Below, in pieces: positions 45,790-53,091 of a stretch of 64,000 nt of DNA (positions are counted from its first letter, which is position 1; each line of letters starts with the position of its first letter). The stretch spans positions 1-64,000 of IMG/VR virus record IMGVR_UViG_3300042455_001086. The stretch is one strand, 5' to 3'. Position numbers and translations under genes: made by a program. Source of the DNA: a virus. Under the pieces are notes generated by a model. That model saw only the letters and a list, made by a program, of their open reading frames with translations. It did no database searches and was not told the DNA's origin.

Positions 45790-46200
45790 TCATAATTTAT
45801 CTGTATTTTCCAAAAGTTCTTTTGCAATCATAGATACTGTTTTATTATCAACAAGTCCTTTATAGTTTTTATTAAACTCACCCATAATCTGTCCGAGATT
45901 GGTCAATCCACTCATTATATATGTGGTAACCTTTTCACGGATTAGATTTTCACTCATCATTTGTGGTAAATATGGTTTAATATATTCCAATTCTTTTAAA
46001 GATTCCGGTGTATTAGTTTGTGTTAAAGATTTTTCCATTTTCTTTAATATACCTAATACCACATCATCAGATGCAATACCTGATCTTCCTTCTTCGTTTT
46101 GGATTTCACCCTTAACAACTCCAAGGAAGTTTTTCTTTTCCATTTCTTTGTTCTTAAATGCTGACATAAAATCGGCATTTATTTGTTCTTTTAATGTCAT
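45790..46200 (-). CDS. YqeY/GatB-like domain protein
   Basis: 136 residues. LKEQINADFMSAFKNKEMEK, ELEYIKPYLPQMMSENLIRE and GQIMGEFNKNYKGLVDNKTV match the YqeY family, whose fold is shared with the tail domain of GatB and is thought to contact tRNA. Full length for the family. Located inside the tRNA array, it may act on tRNA or aminoacyl-tRNA (inference). Confidence 0.75.
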   Translation of the reverse strand: MTLKEQINADFMSAFKNKEMEKKNFLGVVKGEIQNEEGRSGIASDDVVLGILKKMEKSLTQTNTPESLKELEYIKPYLPQMMSENLIREKVTTYIMSGLTNLGQIMGEFNKNYKGLVDNKTVSMIAKELLENTDKL

Positions 46201-46221
46201 AATTTTTTTAATTTAAAAAAA

Positions 46222-46289
46222 AGGTGGAGATTTGTAACCAACATATGATCACCCATATGTCTCGTTTCTTTTGTCTTAGGCACTCCACC
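46222..46289 (-). other. tRNA-like hairpin unit with 7-bp closing stem
   Basis: GGTGGAG/CTCCACC closes a 68-nt unit with an inner ACATAT/ATATGT arm. D-loop and T-loop signatures are absent. Confidence 0.3.
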
Positions 46290-46379
46290 ATTGCAAGTTC
46301 TTCTTTGCTTGCGCCCCCATTCACGGATTTCCGATTTCCCAATGGGTTTTACCGTCCTATCGGAGTCAGGTAACCGCTG

Positions 46380-46480
46380 AAGTCAGGACCGGATTTGAAC
46401 CGGTATGTCATATATCTGGGCACCCATACGTTGCCCCATTTTGACACTTGTCGTTGCGTCTACCATTCCGCCACCTGACT
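46380..46480 (-). tRNA. tRNA-Leu-like gene with unusual middle
   Basis: Acceptor AGTCAGG/CCTGACT, Leu-type D-arm GGCGGAATGGTAGACGC and T-arm ACCGG-TTCAAAT-CCGGT are perfect. The anticodon and variable regions do not form standard arms. The ends are nearly identical to those of the gene at 47332. Confidence 0.55.
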
Positions 46481-46589
46481 ATTTTATGATAGTATCATAA
46501 TTGTTATAGCTACACCCAGTACGATTACTGTAAGTAAAGCTACTGCCGCTCTAATAAATGTTTTGTCGTGTTCTTTCATAGTATATGTT

Positions 46590-46988
46590 TTATTCTGGTT
46601 TGTATGTTAAGATCAATGGTGTTCCATTCTCATCTAAAACATTGAAGAATCGTTTTTCTCTAGTGCCATCAAATTCACCAAACATTATTTTGTATACTTC
46701 ATCTTCGTATAGGAGAATGCTTATGTACATTGTTCGGGCTTCAGCTGGTTTCTTAAAGAATCCGAAATCAATGGGATTCACCATTATGTCGTAAACAAAT
46801 CCACTTGTATCAGCACCCAATTTATCAATTACCGTGTTGTATTTAATTATTGCCGCTCGCGGATTGGTGAATCTCATCTCATAGAGATCATATTCATTTT
46901 TCTTGAATCCGCTCATATTACGTAACTGAAACTGACCGATTACCGTACTGGTAACGAGCAAACTAAATGCTAAAATTAATTTTTTCAT
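46590..46988 (-). CDS. Secreted hypothetical protein
   Basis: 132 residues with signal peptide MKKLILAFSLLVTSTVIGQ, followed by a beta-rich domain. It starts 17 bp after a tRNA-like gene and is probably on the same transcript from the promoter at 47089. Codon use is more GC-rich than the surrounding unknown genes. No family recognised. Confidence 0.6.
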   Translation of the reverse strand: MKKLILAFSLLVTSTVIGQFQLRNMSGFKKNEYDLYEMRFTNPRAAIIKYNTVIDKLGADTSGFVYDIMVNPIDFGFFKKPAEARTMYISILLYEDEVYKIMFGEFDGTREKRFFNVLDENGTPLILTYKPE

Positions 46989-47004
46989 ATAACTTTTATT
47001 TTTG

Positions 47005-47079
47005 CCGTCAGGAGTGGATTCGAACCACTTACCGATTCAGATTTGAGTACTGTCCGCTCTGCCATTGAGCTACCTGACT
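47005..47079 (-). tRNA. tRNA, anticodon uncertain
   Basis: D-arm GCTCAATGGCAGAGC and T-arm AGTGG-TTCGAAT-CCACT are canonical; acceptor GTCAGG/CCTGAC. The anticodon stem is poorly paired around CTCAAAT. It starts directly after a TATCTTTG promoter. Confidence 0.6.
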
Positions 47080-47087
47080 ATTGTTTT

Positions 47088-47121
47088 ACAAAGATATGTA
47101 TTTTATTTCAATCTACCAAAT
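47088..47121 (-). promoter_or_regulatory. 34-bp promoter cassette, copy 1
   Basis: Minus strand: TTTG, 20 bp, TATCTTTG. The 34-bp block is identical at 48454-48487 and 48959-48992. Confidence 0.7.
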
Positions 47122-47135
47122 GTTTTTTTTAAAAA

Positions 47136-47168
47136 TAAAAGGGGGAATTAAGGTGTTACCCCCTTTTT
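47136..47168 (-). terminator. Intrinsic terminator in tRNA array
   Basis: AAGGGGG/CCCCCTT stem flanked by T runs on both strands, just before promoter cassette 1. Confidence 0.75.
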
Positions 47169-47331
47169 GTTTCTGTCGTTTGAAGTTTCGATTTTAGGTC
47201 TTGGAAACCCCATTCGGTAAAAAAAGAGACCGCAGTTTCTGGAAACTTACCTAACCCCAACATTTCTACCTTGTTACTTTAACGTCTCAACAATGGGACT
47301 CACTTGGGCGAGCATCAAAAAAGACGACCTG

Positions 47332-47417
47332 TAGTCAGGACCGGATTTGAACCGGTATTGTTGAATTACCCAGCTTCAACTGCTTAAGTATAGCGTCTAC
47401 CATTCCGCCACCTGACT
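47332..47417 (-). tRNA. tRNA-Leu-like gene, possibly UAA
   Basis: Acceptor AGTCAGG/CCTGACT, Leu-type D-arm and T-arm identical to those at 46380. CTTAAGC could be an anticodon loop (TAA) but its stem is not paired. A 6-bp arm GTTGAA/TTCAAC follows. Confidence 0.55.
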
Positions 47418-47424
47418 ATTTTTT

Positions 47425-47664
47425 TTACTTAGATAATTCAAATTGATAAACACAACTTTGAATTCCCAATTCATTCTTCACCAAATAATCGTGTCTTCCA
47501 GTTTCAATTATTGTGACAGATTCACCTGGTGTAAATCCGGTGTTTTCGGTGTAACAAAAATGAATCTTACACTTTTCACCGATCTTAAATCGTTGTTGGA
47601 TTGGTGTTGAATAACCCCAATTATCGTCAACCAATTTTAATAATTTCCAAAGTAACTTTTTCAT
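47425..47664 (-). CDS. Small hypothetical protein
   Basis: 79 residues from ATG 47664. The upstream start would be within the 3' end of the adjacent tRNA gene. Beta-rich, SH3-like feel (KIGEKCKIHFCYTENTGFTP). No family recognised. Embedded between two tRNA-like genes. Confidence 0.5.
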   Translation of the reverse strand: MKKLLWKLLKLVDDNWGYSTPIQQRFKIGEKCKIHFCYTENTGFTPGESVTIIETGRHDYLVKNELGIQSCVYQFELSK

Positions 47665-47680
47665 AATTTTAATTTTTTCG

Positions 47681-47799
47681 TAGTCAGTCAAGGAATCGAA
47701 CCTGTATTCAACCCAATCTCGATGTTGGCATTGTTATTCCCAGCGTCTACCAATCACAGTCAATCCAATTGACATATATGGCTATTCCGCCACCTGACT
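47681..47799 (-). tRNA. tRNA-Leu-like gene with D-loop insertion
   Basis: The Leu-type D-arm halves GGCGGAATAG and GGTAGACGC are separated by ~30 extra nt. Acceptor AGTCAG/CTGACT. The T-loop TTCGATT has only a 3-bp stem. 119 nt in total. Confidence 0.4.
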
Positions 47800-47809
47800 A
47801 AAAATAAGA

Positions 47810-48137
47810 TTGATTTAGTGGACATATATAATCCCGCCTTGAGCAATTCGTTTCCACTAAGCTTTGACTTTACGGGCTTAGCTTTAAATCAATCTATACG
47901 AGGTTGAGGTCCTCTATGTTGTAAGTTGCCTACCATAAATGGTATCCTTTATCGTCTACTCAAGCAATTCCTTTCTCAAGGGAACAACACAATAATGTTG
48001 ATAGTGTTGGTGTACCCGCCTATTTCCAATCTTAACTGCCTTTTTAAGTTTTATGGTGCACCGGCAGTGGGCCATATCTATCCTTAACCTACGTAGTTTG
48101 TCGACAACTTCCGTAGAGGCGATCACTATCAATTTTT
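47810..48137 (-). ncRNA. Structured RNA with boxA-like leader and 24-nt shared motif
   Basis: Begins after AGTTCTTTGA (48138-48147, minus). Contains GTGTTGT...ACAACAT enclosing the GAGA-tetraloop hairpin and a TACCAT/ATGGTA hairpin (47916-47990), matching the element at 45.6 kb with compensatory changes. The only frame here, on the minus strand, looks like RNA translation. Confidence 0.55.
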
Positions 48138-48156
48138 TCAAAGAACTTTCTTTTGG

Positions 48157-48227
48157 CGGGCTATGACGGTTACAATCCGTCGACTTACGGTAGACAGCCG
48201 TATATGATATCATTTCACCAATAGCCC
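48157..48227 (-). tRNA. tRNA-Asp(GTC), atypical
   Basis: Acceptor GGGCTAT/ATAGCCC, anticodon arm TACGG-CTGTCTA-CCGTA with GTC, G73 and an encoded CCA (48154-48156). The D-loop lacks GG and the T-loop is ATTGTAA, so tertiary contacts are unusual. Confidence 0.55.
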
Positions 48228-48288
48228 AAAATTAACACTTTAAAACCATAGAGGTACAACTTGTGTGTATGTGTTGTTCATTTCATTG

Positions 48289-48362
48289 TAGTCCGTATGA
48301 GAATCGAACTCATGTTGCCGGGATGAAAACCCGGATTCCTGTAACCACTAGAAGAACGGACC
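48289..48362 (-). tRNA. tRNA-Glu(TTC)
   Basis: Anticodon arm CCGGG-TTTTCAT-CCCGG, T-arm ATGAG-TTCGATT-CTCAT, acceptor GGTCCGT/ACGGACT. Confidence 0.88.
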
Positions 48363-48453
48363 GTTTAAGATGAGTCGTGGACTTGTGTACCACTTGTCCC
48401 CCTTTAAGTTTCTCACTAACCCCGGATGTAGGGAAACTCACCTTATTTGTCTT

Positions 48454-48487
48454 ACAAAGATATGTATTTTATTTCAATCTACCAAAT
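48454..48487 (-). promoter_or_regulatory. 34-bp promoter cassette, copy 2
   Basis: Identical to copy 1. Drives tRNA-Glu, tRNA-Asp and the structured RNA. Confidence 0.7.
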
Positions 48488-48620
48488 CTTTTTTTAATTT
48501 TTGTTGAGGATTAATCCTAAATTTTTTCTTTAAGGCCCTTAATAAATCAGTTTTTATGTTAGTTTTAACAAATTTAACCCTTCCTGATTCACAAGTCCCT
48601 GATAAAACTTCCTTCATCAT
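48474..48620 (-). CDS. Possible small protein (48 aa)
   Basis: Basic 48-residue frame (VKFVKTNIKTDLLRALKKKF) ending KKDLVD; its last codons overlap promoter cassette 2. A-rich leader. Plausible but unsupported by homology. Confidence 0.4.
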   Translation of the reverse strand: MMKEVLSGTCESGRVKFVKTNIKTDLLRALKKKFRINPQQKLKKDLVD

Positions 48621-48646
48621 TCATTGTTTTTAATTGTTTATTTTTT

Positions 48647-48727
48647 GAACTACCCATAGGACTCGAACCTACAACCTTCGGGCCGAAGTAGACCCGTGTG
48701 CAAACCAAATTTACACCATAAGTAGTT
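48647..48727 (-). tRNA. tRNA-like gene, isotype unclear
   Basis: Acceptor AACTACT/GGTAGTT, T-arm GTAGG-TTCGAGT-CCTAT, D-stem GTGT/GCAC with GG in its loop. The anticodon arm closes as CGGG/CCCG with a non-standard loop. Confidence 0.5.
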
Positions 48728-48825
48728 ACGCAAGAAGACAGACAGGAATTAGTGTCGACAAATTTCCTTAGGCTATATGACCCATCTTCTTGTTAGGTTC
48801 GGTTAATTACTCCGAACTTTGCTGA
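48728..48825 (-). other. Structured spacer
   Basis: An 8-bp long-range stem CAAGAAGA/TCTTCTTG encloses smaller helices. No coding frame. Confidence 0.3.
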
Positions 48826-48955
48826 TTAAAAAGGATTCGAACCAGCGGTTTCAGATTGACATTGAGTACCACAATACTTGTTACTCCGATTTCACGTTCT
48901 TGACTCAATACGCTTCTTATTCAATCTTCCATACTCCCGTCCACCTGACTATTGT
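48826..48955 (-). other. Degenerate tRNA-like RNA after promoter cassette 3
   Basis: Begins AGTCAGGTGGACGGG like the Leu-type tRNAs here and contains GGTTCGAATCC, but the acceptor 3' strand is missing and the arms do not pair. Confidence 0.3.
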
Positions 48956-48958
48956 TTA

Positions 48959-48992
48959 ACAAAGATATGTATTTTATTTCAATCTACCAAAT
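48959..48992 (-). promoter_or_regulatory. 34-bp promoter cassette, copy 3
   Basis: Identical to copies 1 and 2; overlaps the stop region of the HNH gene. Confidence 0.7.
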
Positions 48993-49776
48993 ATTTCTTA
49001 TCCCAATCTTCAATTTTTTTCAAAAGTTCATCAATTGTGATGTCTGATTTTTTATTTTTAGATATATTATCATTATGAATCATCAATCTACAATTTGCGG
49101 GATGAGATATGATTTTTGGATCAATATTATTTTTAAATCCTTCATTTACAGAATAAATATGATCCCTACTTATTCCACCTAAATTGTTACCCCTATTTTT
49201 AGGTTTATACCAACCATATTTCTCAATAAGAGAAAATTCAAATTCACTTGGGAAGTCGGACAAATTAAAATTAAATTTAGAGTCTTGTTTGTATTTGCAA
49301 TATTCCGTCATCAAATGTCTCTCATGTATCCTTCTACATTCAACGCAACAGAATTTATTGTTTCGTTTTTTAAAATTTAATGGTATATCACAATTACTAC
49401 ATTTACTTGGGTTTAATTTATAGTCGTTATACTCATCCAAAATACCTAATCTTTTAAAATTAGATTGGATTATATTTTGTTTACCTTCTTCGGACATATT
49501 ATATTTAAGTCCTTTTTTGTTTACCTGATTTATTACAGATTTACTACATTCTTTGGAACAATATAAATTAAGTCTATTTTCATAATCTATAAAATTTTCG
49601 CATTTTTTACATTTTTTAGGATTTTGTAAATATTTTTCCCTTGAGTTTTTTTTTAAACTTTCTCCTACTTTAGTGTAGTCTCTTAAATTTTTATTTACAT
49701 ATATATTTCTACAAGTTAAAGAACAATATGTATTTTTTTCTTTAATATCTTTACCACAATTTTTACAATTTTTCAT
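48979..49776 (-). CDS. HNH-type homing endonuclease with zinc ribbons
   Basis: 265 residues from ATG 49776. The upstream 38 codons are translation of the adjacent tRNA-Ala and are excluded. Four CxxC...C zinc ribbons (CKNCGKDI, CKKCENFI, CSNCDIPL and partners), then an HNH core SRDHIYSVNEGF...HPANCRLMIHNDNIS. Inserted between tRNA units. Confidence 0.82.
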   Translation of the reverse strand: MKNCKNCGKDIKEKNTYCSLTCRNIYVNKNLRDYTKVGESLKKNSREKYLQNPKKCKKCENFIDYENRLNLYCSKECSKSVINQVNKKGLKYNMSEEGKQNIIQSNFKRLGILDEYNDYKLNPSKCSNCDIPLNFKKRNNKFCCVECRRIHERHLMTEYCKYKQDSKFNFNLSDFPSEFEFSLIEKYGWYKPKNRGNNLGGISRDHIYSVNEGFKNNIDPKIISHPANCRLMIHNDNISKNKKSDITIDELLKKIEDWDKKYLVD

Positions 49777-49828
49777 ATAAGTATTTATATATAAATATCT
49801 GAATTTGTGGAAAAAGTGAATAACGAAG

Positions 49829-49905
49829 TGGAGGAGGTGGGACTCGAACCCACATAAAACCCTCTCGTTGCAAACGAGCCGCTCAGCCAATTGAGCTACA
49901 CCCCC
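49829..49905 (-). tRNA. tRNA-Ala(TGC)
   Basis: Anticodon loop TTTGCAA on CTCG/CGAG, T-arm GTGGG-TTCGAGT-CCCAC, D-arm GCTC...GAGC, and a G3.U70 pair. Confidence 0.88.
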
Positions 49906-50123
49906 AAATTTCCCCCTCCTGAGATTACAGAGGAGTAGTTAATTCGGTTTTTTCTGTTTCAAAAACCTGCGGGGCATCCCCCATAAAAAAGTCAGTTCTT
50001 ACTTGGGGGTGGGAGAACTTTCCGACCTTATTCCCAATGAGTACTCCGTCACGTAGTAGTACCAGCTCCGTTAAGTTTTTATGAAGAAAACTTAAAAACT
50101 TCGGGCATCTCTTTCCCATTTTG
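49906..50123 (-). other. Spacer with hairpin CTCCT/AGGAG, no clear gene
   Basis: A 64-codon frame exists but lacks coding character. The 13-mer CCTGAGATTACAG (plus strand, 49918) also occurs at the 3' end of the large RNA (41917). Confidence 0.3.
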
Positions 50124-50194
50124 AGCGGGTAGAGAGAATCGAACTCTCGTCTTCAGATTGGAAGTCTGAAGTAATACCATTATACGATACCCGC
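50124..50194 (-). tRNA. tRNA-Gly(TCC)
   Basis: Acceptor GCGGGTA/TACCCGC, anticodon arm CAGA-CTTCCAA-TCTG, T-arm GAGAG-TTCGATT-CTCTC. Confidence 0.88.
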
Positions 50195-50409
50195 AAGTTG
50201 TGACAACTTTGGGTTGGTTGTCACATTTACGTGAATGAGGGGATCAATCCTACTAACATCACGGGTATAAGTTCGTCACATCAAACTATTACCAAAAACA
50301 ACGTCAGTTTTTATCCGACAAAACTGATTAAACGACCTGATCTCTTGTTACCCCCCTTTTAAGTGCGTGAACTCCTTCTCAAGTTGAACTCTACTGTATA
50401 CACTCCCAG
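50195..50409 (-). other. Structured spacer
   Basis: A perfect 8-bp hairpin GTGACAAC/GTTGTCAC (50199-50223) and CAGTTTT/AAAACTG further along. No coding frame. Confidence 0.35.
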
Positions 50410-50483
50410 TACCGAAGACGGGACTCGAACCCATAACCTTGACGATATAAGCGTCCTGCTCTCACCAATTGAGCTACGTCGGC
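50410..50483 (-). tRNA. tRNA-Ile(TAT)
   Basis: D-arm GCTC...GAGC, anticodon arm GACG-CTTATAT-CGTC, T-arm ATGGG-TTCGAGT-CCCGT. Confidence 0.82.
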
Positions 50484-50488
50484 ATAGT

Positions 50489-51115
50489 TTATTTTTTTCT
50501 TCTGTAAACCTCACCTTTATAGTGTTTATCAACAAATCTTTTTACTTGTGAATGTGTTAAACCTAAAATATCAGATACTTTTTTTACCCACCCATACGTT
50601 GTCATATCAACACCTTTAATTAAATCTAACCTTTCACTAACAATATCTTCAGTCAATTTATTAAAACCACCGAATTTATCACCCATTTTTTTTGCATTAT
50701 TAATTCTAAATTCTAAAGGTACCGATTCCCAAGTTTTTTTTCTTTTTTCTTTGTTATCCCACGAGCCGGCAATACTTCCATATTTTAATCCGTGTAACCG
50801 TCTTTTTTCTTCTGTCCAATAATTTTTATTTACATGATCAAAAGAACCTAAACCACCCAAAGAAATGTTATATGTGTTTTTATTAGTTACAAAACTTTCA
50901 TTAACTATTTCACTTTCCATCTGAAACATTTGTGTTGGGTTGTCGAATATTGCTAAATATTTTTTATCAAAGTTATTAATCCCGTATTTTTTAATAGCAT
51001 CTTTTATGTTTTTTCCAGAACCCATATACCCATCGTTAATATTATCAGTTTTATGTACACCAACATAAATCTTACCATTAACTTTATTTCTTATTTCATA
51101 AACTATGTATTTCAT
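50489..51115 (-). CDS. GIY-YIG homing endonuclease
   Basis: 208 residues. Core YIVYEIRNKVNGKIYVGVHK with GSGKNIKDAIKKYGINNF, a typical large-phage GIY-YIG domain. A middle linker has NUMOD-like lysine-rich helices and the C-terminus an HTH-like SDILGLTHSQVKRFVDKHY. Inserted upstream of tRNA-Ile. Confidence 0.85.
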   Translation of the reverse strand: MKYIVYEIRNKVNGKIYVGVHKTDNINDGYMGSGKNIKDAIKKYGINNFDKKYLAIFDNPTQMFQMESEIVNESFVTNKNTYNISLGGLGSFDHVNKNYWTEEKRRLHGLKYGSIAGSWDNKEKRKKTWESVPLEFRINNAKKMGDKFGGFNKLTEDIVSERLDLIKGVDMTTYGWVKKVSDILGLTHSQVKRFVDKHYKGEVYRRKK

Positions 51116-51378
51116 TTTGAACCTCCGTTTATATATAAATATAACGATAGTTCAAAAAATGTCAGTCTTTCCTGACCGTCACCCCTAACCCACAGGTATG
51201 AACCCGTATTGTAGTAAAGCTTGGTTAGCTATAAAGTAAGGATGAACACGGGCCTAGCAAGCCATCTTTCAGGAAAGGCCCTTCCACCTATTCATCCTAT
51301 TATTAAAAGTTTCGTTAAAAAGGTTTAGAAAACATACTTTTTTACAAAACCAAGATATTTATATATACACTTTTTAAT
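51116..51378. other. Intergenic region with structured element
   Basis: Inverted repeat CTTTCCTGA/TCAGGAAAG (near 51169 and 51272) and a mini-helix CTAACC/GGTTAG with a T-arm-like hairpin (minus). No coding frame. Confidence 0.35.
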
Positions 51379-52062
51379 ATGAAAACACTATTCACAGAAG
51401 AAGAATATAAAAATTCAAAATCAACATCTAAATTACCTTGTGAATGTTTACTATGTAAAAAATCATTTCTTGTTGAAAAAAAACTAATAACTTATGAATT
51501 AAAAAATAATCGTAATCGTCATATCTATTGTTCTACCGAATGTTATTATAATGCTCAAAAAGTATTACCAATAATTTTTAAATGTAAAAATTGTAATTGT
51601 GAGTTTGACAGAAAAGAATCCTCAAATAAAAAAGATTCTTCTGGTAACTATTTTTGTTCTCAATCGTGTTCGACCACATTTAATAATAAAAACAAAACAC
51701 ACGGAAATCGACGCTCTAAACTTGAAATTTGGTTGGAGGACCAATTAAAAGTTATTTATCCCAACCTTCCAATCGACTTTAATAAAAAAGAAGTTATCGG
51801 TTCTGAATTAGACATTTATTTCCCAACACTTAATTTTGCAGTAGAATTAAATGGTATTTTTCATTATGAACCTATCTATGGTATAGATAAGTTAAATAAA
51901 ATCCAAGAAAACGACCAATCTAAAACTAAACTTTGTCACGATTTAAAAATAGACCTCTGTATTATTGATGTTTCGGAACAAAAATATGTCAAACCCTCAA
52001 CATCAAAAAAATACCTTGATATTATCACCAATATTGTCAATGAACGTTTGTTAATCTCTTAG
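51379..52062 (+). CDS. Homing endonuclease, EDxHD/Vsr type with zinc ribbons
   Basis: 227 residues. Two zinc ribbons (CECLLCKKSF...CSTEC; CKNCNCEF...CSQSC), then the nuclease core RRSKLEIWLEDQL, GSELDIYFPTLNFAVELNGI, FHYEPIYG. Only plus-strand gene in this part of the tRNA array. Confidence 0.82.
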   Translation: MKTLFTEEEYKNSKSTSKLPCECLLCKKSFLVEKKLITYELKNNRNRHIYCSTECYYNAQKVLPIIFKCKNCNCEFDRKESSNKKDSSGNYFCSQSCSTTFNNKNKTHGNRRSKLEIWLEDQLKVIYPNLPIDFNKKEVIGSELDIYFPTLNFAVELNGIFHYEPIYGIDKLNKIQENDQSKTKLCHDLKIDLCIIDVSEQKYVKPSTSKKYLDIITNIVNERLLIS

Positions 52063-52119
52063 CCGGCTTTACCCGTTTCCAACAATCACCTCGTGGCGGT
52101 GGATTAACTCCGATTGTTT

Positions 52120-52189
52120 AGCGTGTTGTGGACTCGAACCACCCCGTAGACGTTATGAGCGTCCCATGCAACCAATTACACCTTCACGC
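52120..52189 (-). tRNA. tRNA-Met or Ile2 (CAT)
   Basis: Anticodon arm GACG-CTCATAA-CGTC, T-arm GGTGG-TTCGAGT-CCAC. Acceptor has 5 good pairs. CAT alone does not tell Met from lysidine-modified Ile. Confidence 0.8.
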
Positions 52190-52195
52190 GATATG

Positions 52196-52302
52196 TAGTC
52201 AAAGAAGGATTCGAACCTATCACGAGATAAGTGTGAAATTCACCTTATCCCAAGGACTTTTGAGTATTGTGTCCCAGCGTCTACCAATTCCGCCACTTGA
52301 CT
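52196..52302 (-). tRNA. tRNA-Leu(CAA)-like with enlarged anticodon loop
   Basis: Acceptor AGTCAAG/TTTGACT, D-arm GGCGGAATTGGTAGACGC. The anticodon stem GGGAC/GTCCT encloses a 13-nt loop ending CTCAAAA, 6 nt too long. Very long variable arm. T-stem only 3 bp. Confidence 0.55.
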
Positions 52303-52525
52303 GTTTTTTGTAGTTTAGTAGTTAGATTAAACTCTCGTTTCACTATCTTAATCTAACAGGTTGATACACTTAACGAGTTTCCCGTTTCTTACAACCACAA
52401 TATTTCTAATTTCAATGAACTTCCTTCCTTTTTCTGGAGGTGGGGTTACCATCCCTAACTTCCCCACCTCCGTTGTTTGTTTTACAAAGATATGAAGAAT
52501 TTTTTAATCTACCAAATCTTTTTTG

Positions 52526-52817
52526 TACTTGGAGCGGGAATCGAACCCGCACGGGCAAATGCCCACAGGATTTTCTTACCACTATAGTTTTCACTACCAA
52601 CCAAATTGTTGTTTGTGGTCTGGACTATACCTTAACCTTATCTTTTTAGACTTAGGTTCTCCGTGTCTAGTCTCTACACCTTACTCATTTCTGAGTCTTG
52701 GCTCGGTATTCCCATTTTAAAAGGTTCACCGAATTTACGGAGTTCTACTCAGAGGGTTTCCACTCTGGCACTCAAATTATATAAGTCCGGCGTGTCTACC
52801 TATTCCACCACCCAAGC
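52526..52817 (-). tRNA. tRNA-Leu(TAA) interrupted by a group I intron
   Basis: Exons 52783-52817 and 52526-52574. The spliced anticodon loop CTTAAAA (TAA) is on GGA/TCC. Acceptor GCTTGGG/TCCAAGT, T-arm GCGGG-TTCGATT-CCCGC. The intron follows U34, the same site as in cyanobacterial tRNA-Leu(UAA). Confidence 0.85.
52575..52782 (-). other. Group I intron (208 nt) in tRNA-Leu(TAA)
   Basis: Conserved core elements are visible on the minus strand: AGAGACTAGACACGG (R) and AAGGTATAGTCC (S). The terminal G is at 52575. No ORF inside. Confidence 0.85.
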
Positions 52818-52832
52818 ATTTTACCAATATGT

Positions 52833-52842
52833 CAAAGAACCT
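52833..52842 (-). promoter_or_regulatory. boxA-like leader of tRNA-Leu
   Basis: GGTTCTTTGACATATTGG on the minus strand just before the tRNA-Leu 5' end; nearly identical before tRNA-Gln at 58.1 kb. Confidence 0.5.
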
Positions 52843-52901
52843 TTGTCTTTTGTTTTACAAATATAAAAACTTTTTTTCAATTACACAATACCCTTAAACG
52901 A

Positions 52902-52932
52902 AAAAACCCCTCTTTTTTGGAGAGGGGTTCAT
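52902..52932 (-). terminator. Intrinsic terminator
   Basis: AACCCCTCT/AGAGGGGTT stem with a poly-T side on the minus strand, upstream of the tRNA-Leu unit. Confidence 0.75.
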
Positions 52933-53091
52933 TTTAATTTTGTATGTATAAAATATTACACCCTCTTCTTAAAAGTTGCCTCAGCTAAATCGCCCCCTAT
53001 CAATAATATGTGTAAATTTTTCATTTGCGGTTTTATTTGTTTTGTTATAAATATATGATACTTTTTAAAAGTGTCAAGTTATTTAATTATT

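Noticed and set aside
45571-48137. Group I introns in the structured spacers
   Set aside because: No R or S core sequences, unlike the intron at 52575-52782.
47956-48213. 85-codon minus-strand frame
   Set aside because: Lies over tRNA-Asp and the structured RNA; composition is that of translated RNA.
49777-49890. N-terminal extension of the HNH frame to 49890
   Set aside because: It runs through tRNA-Ala; the encoded residues are typical tRNA translation.
49925-50119. 64-codon frame between tRNA-Ala and tRNA-Gly
   Set aside because: Starts within 5 bp of a tRNA, no leader, and a composition unlike neighbours; kept only as a spacer.
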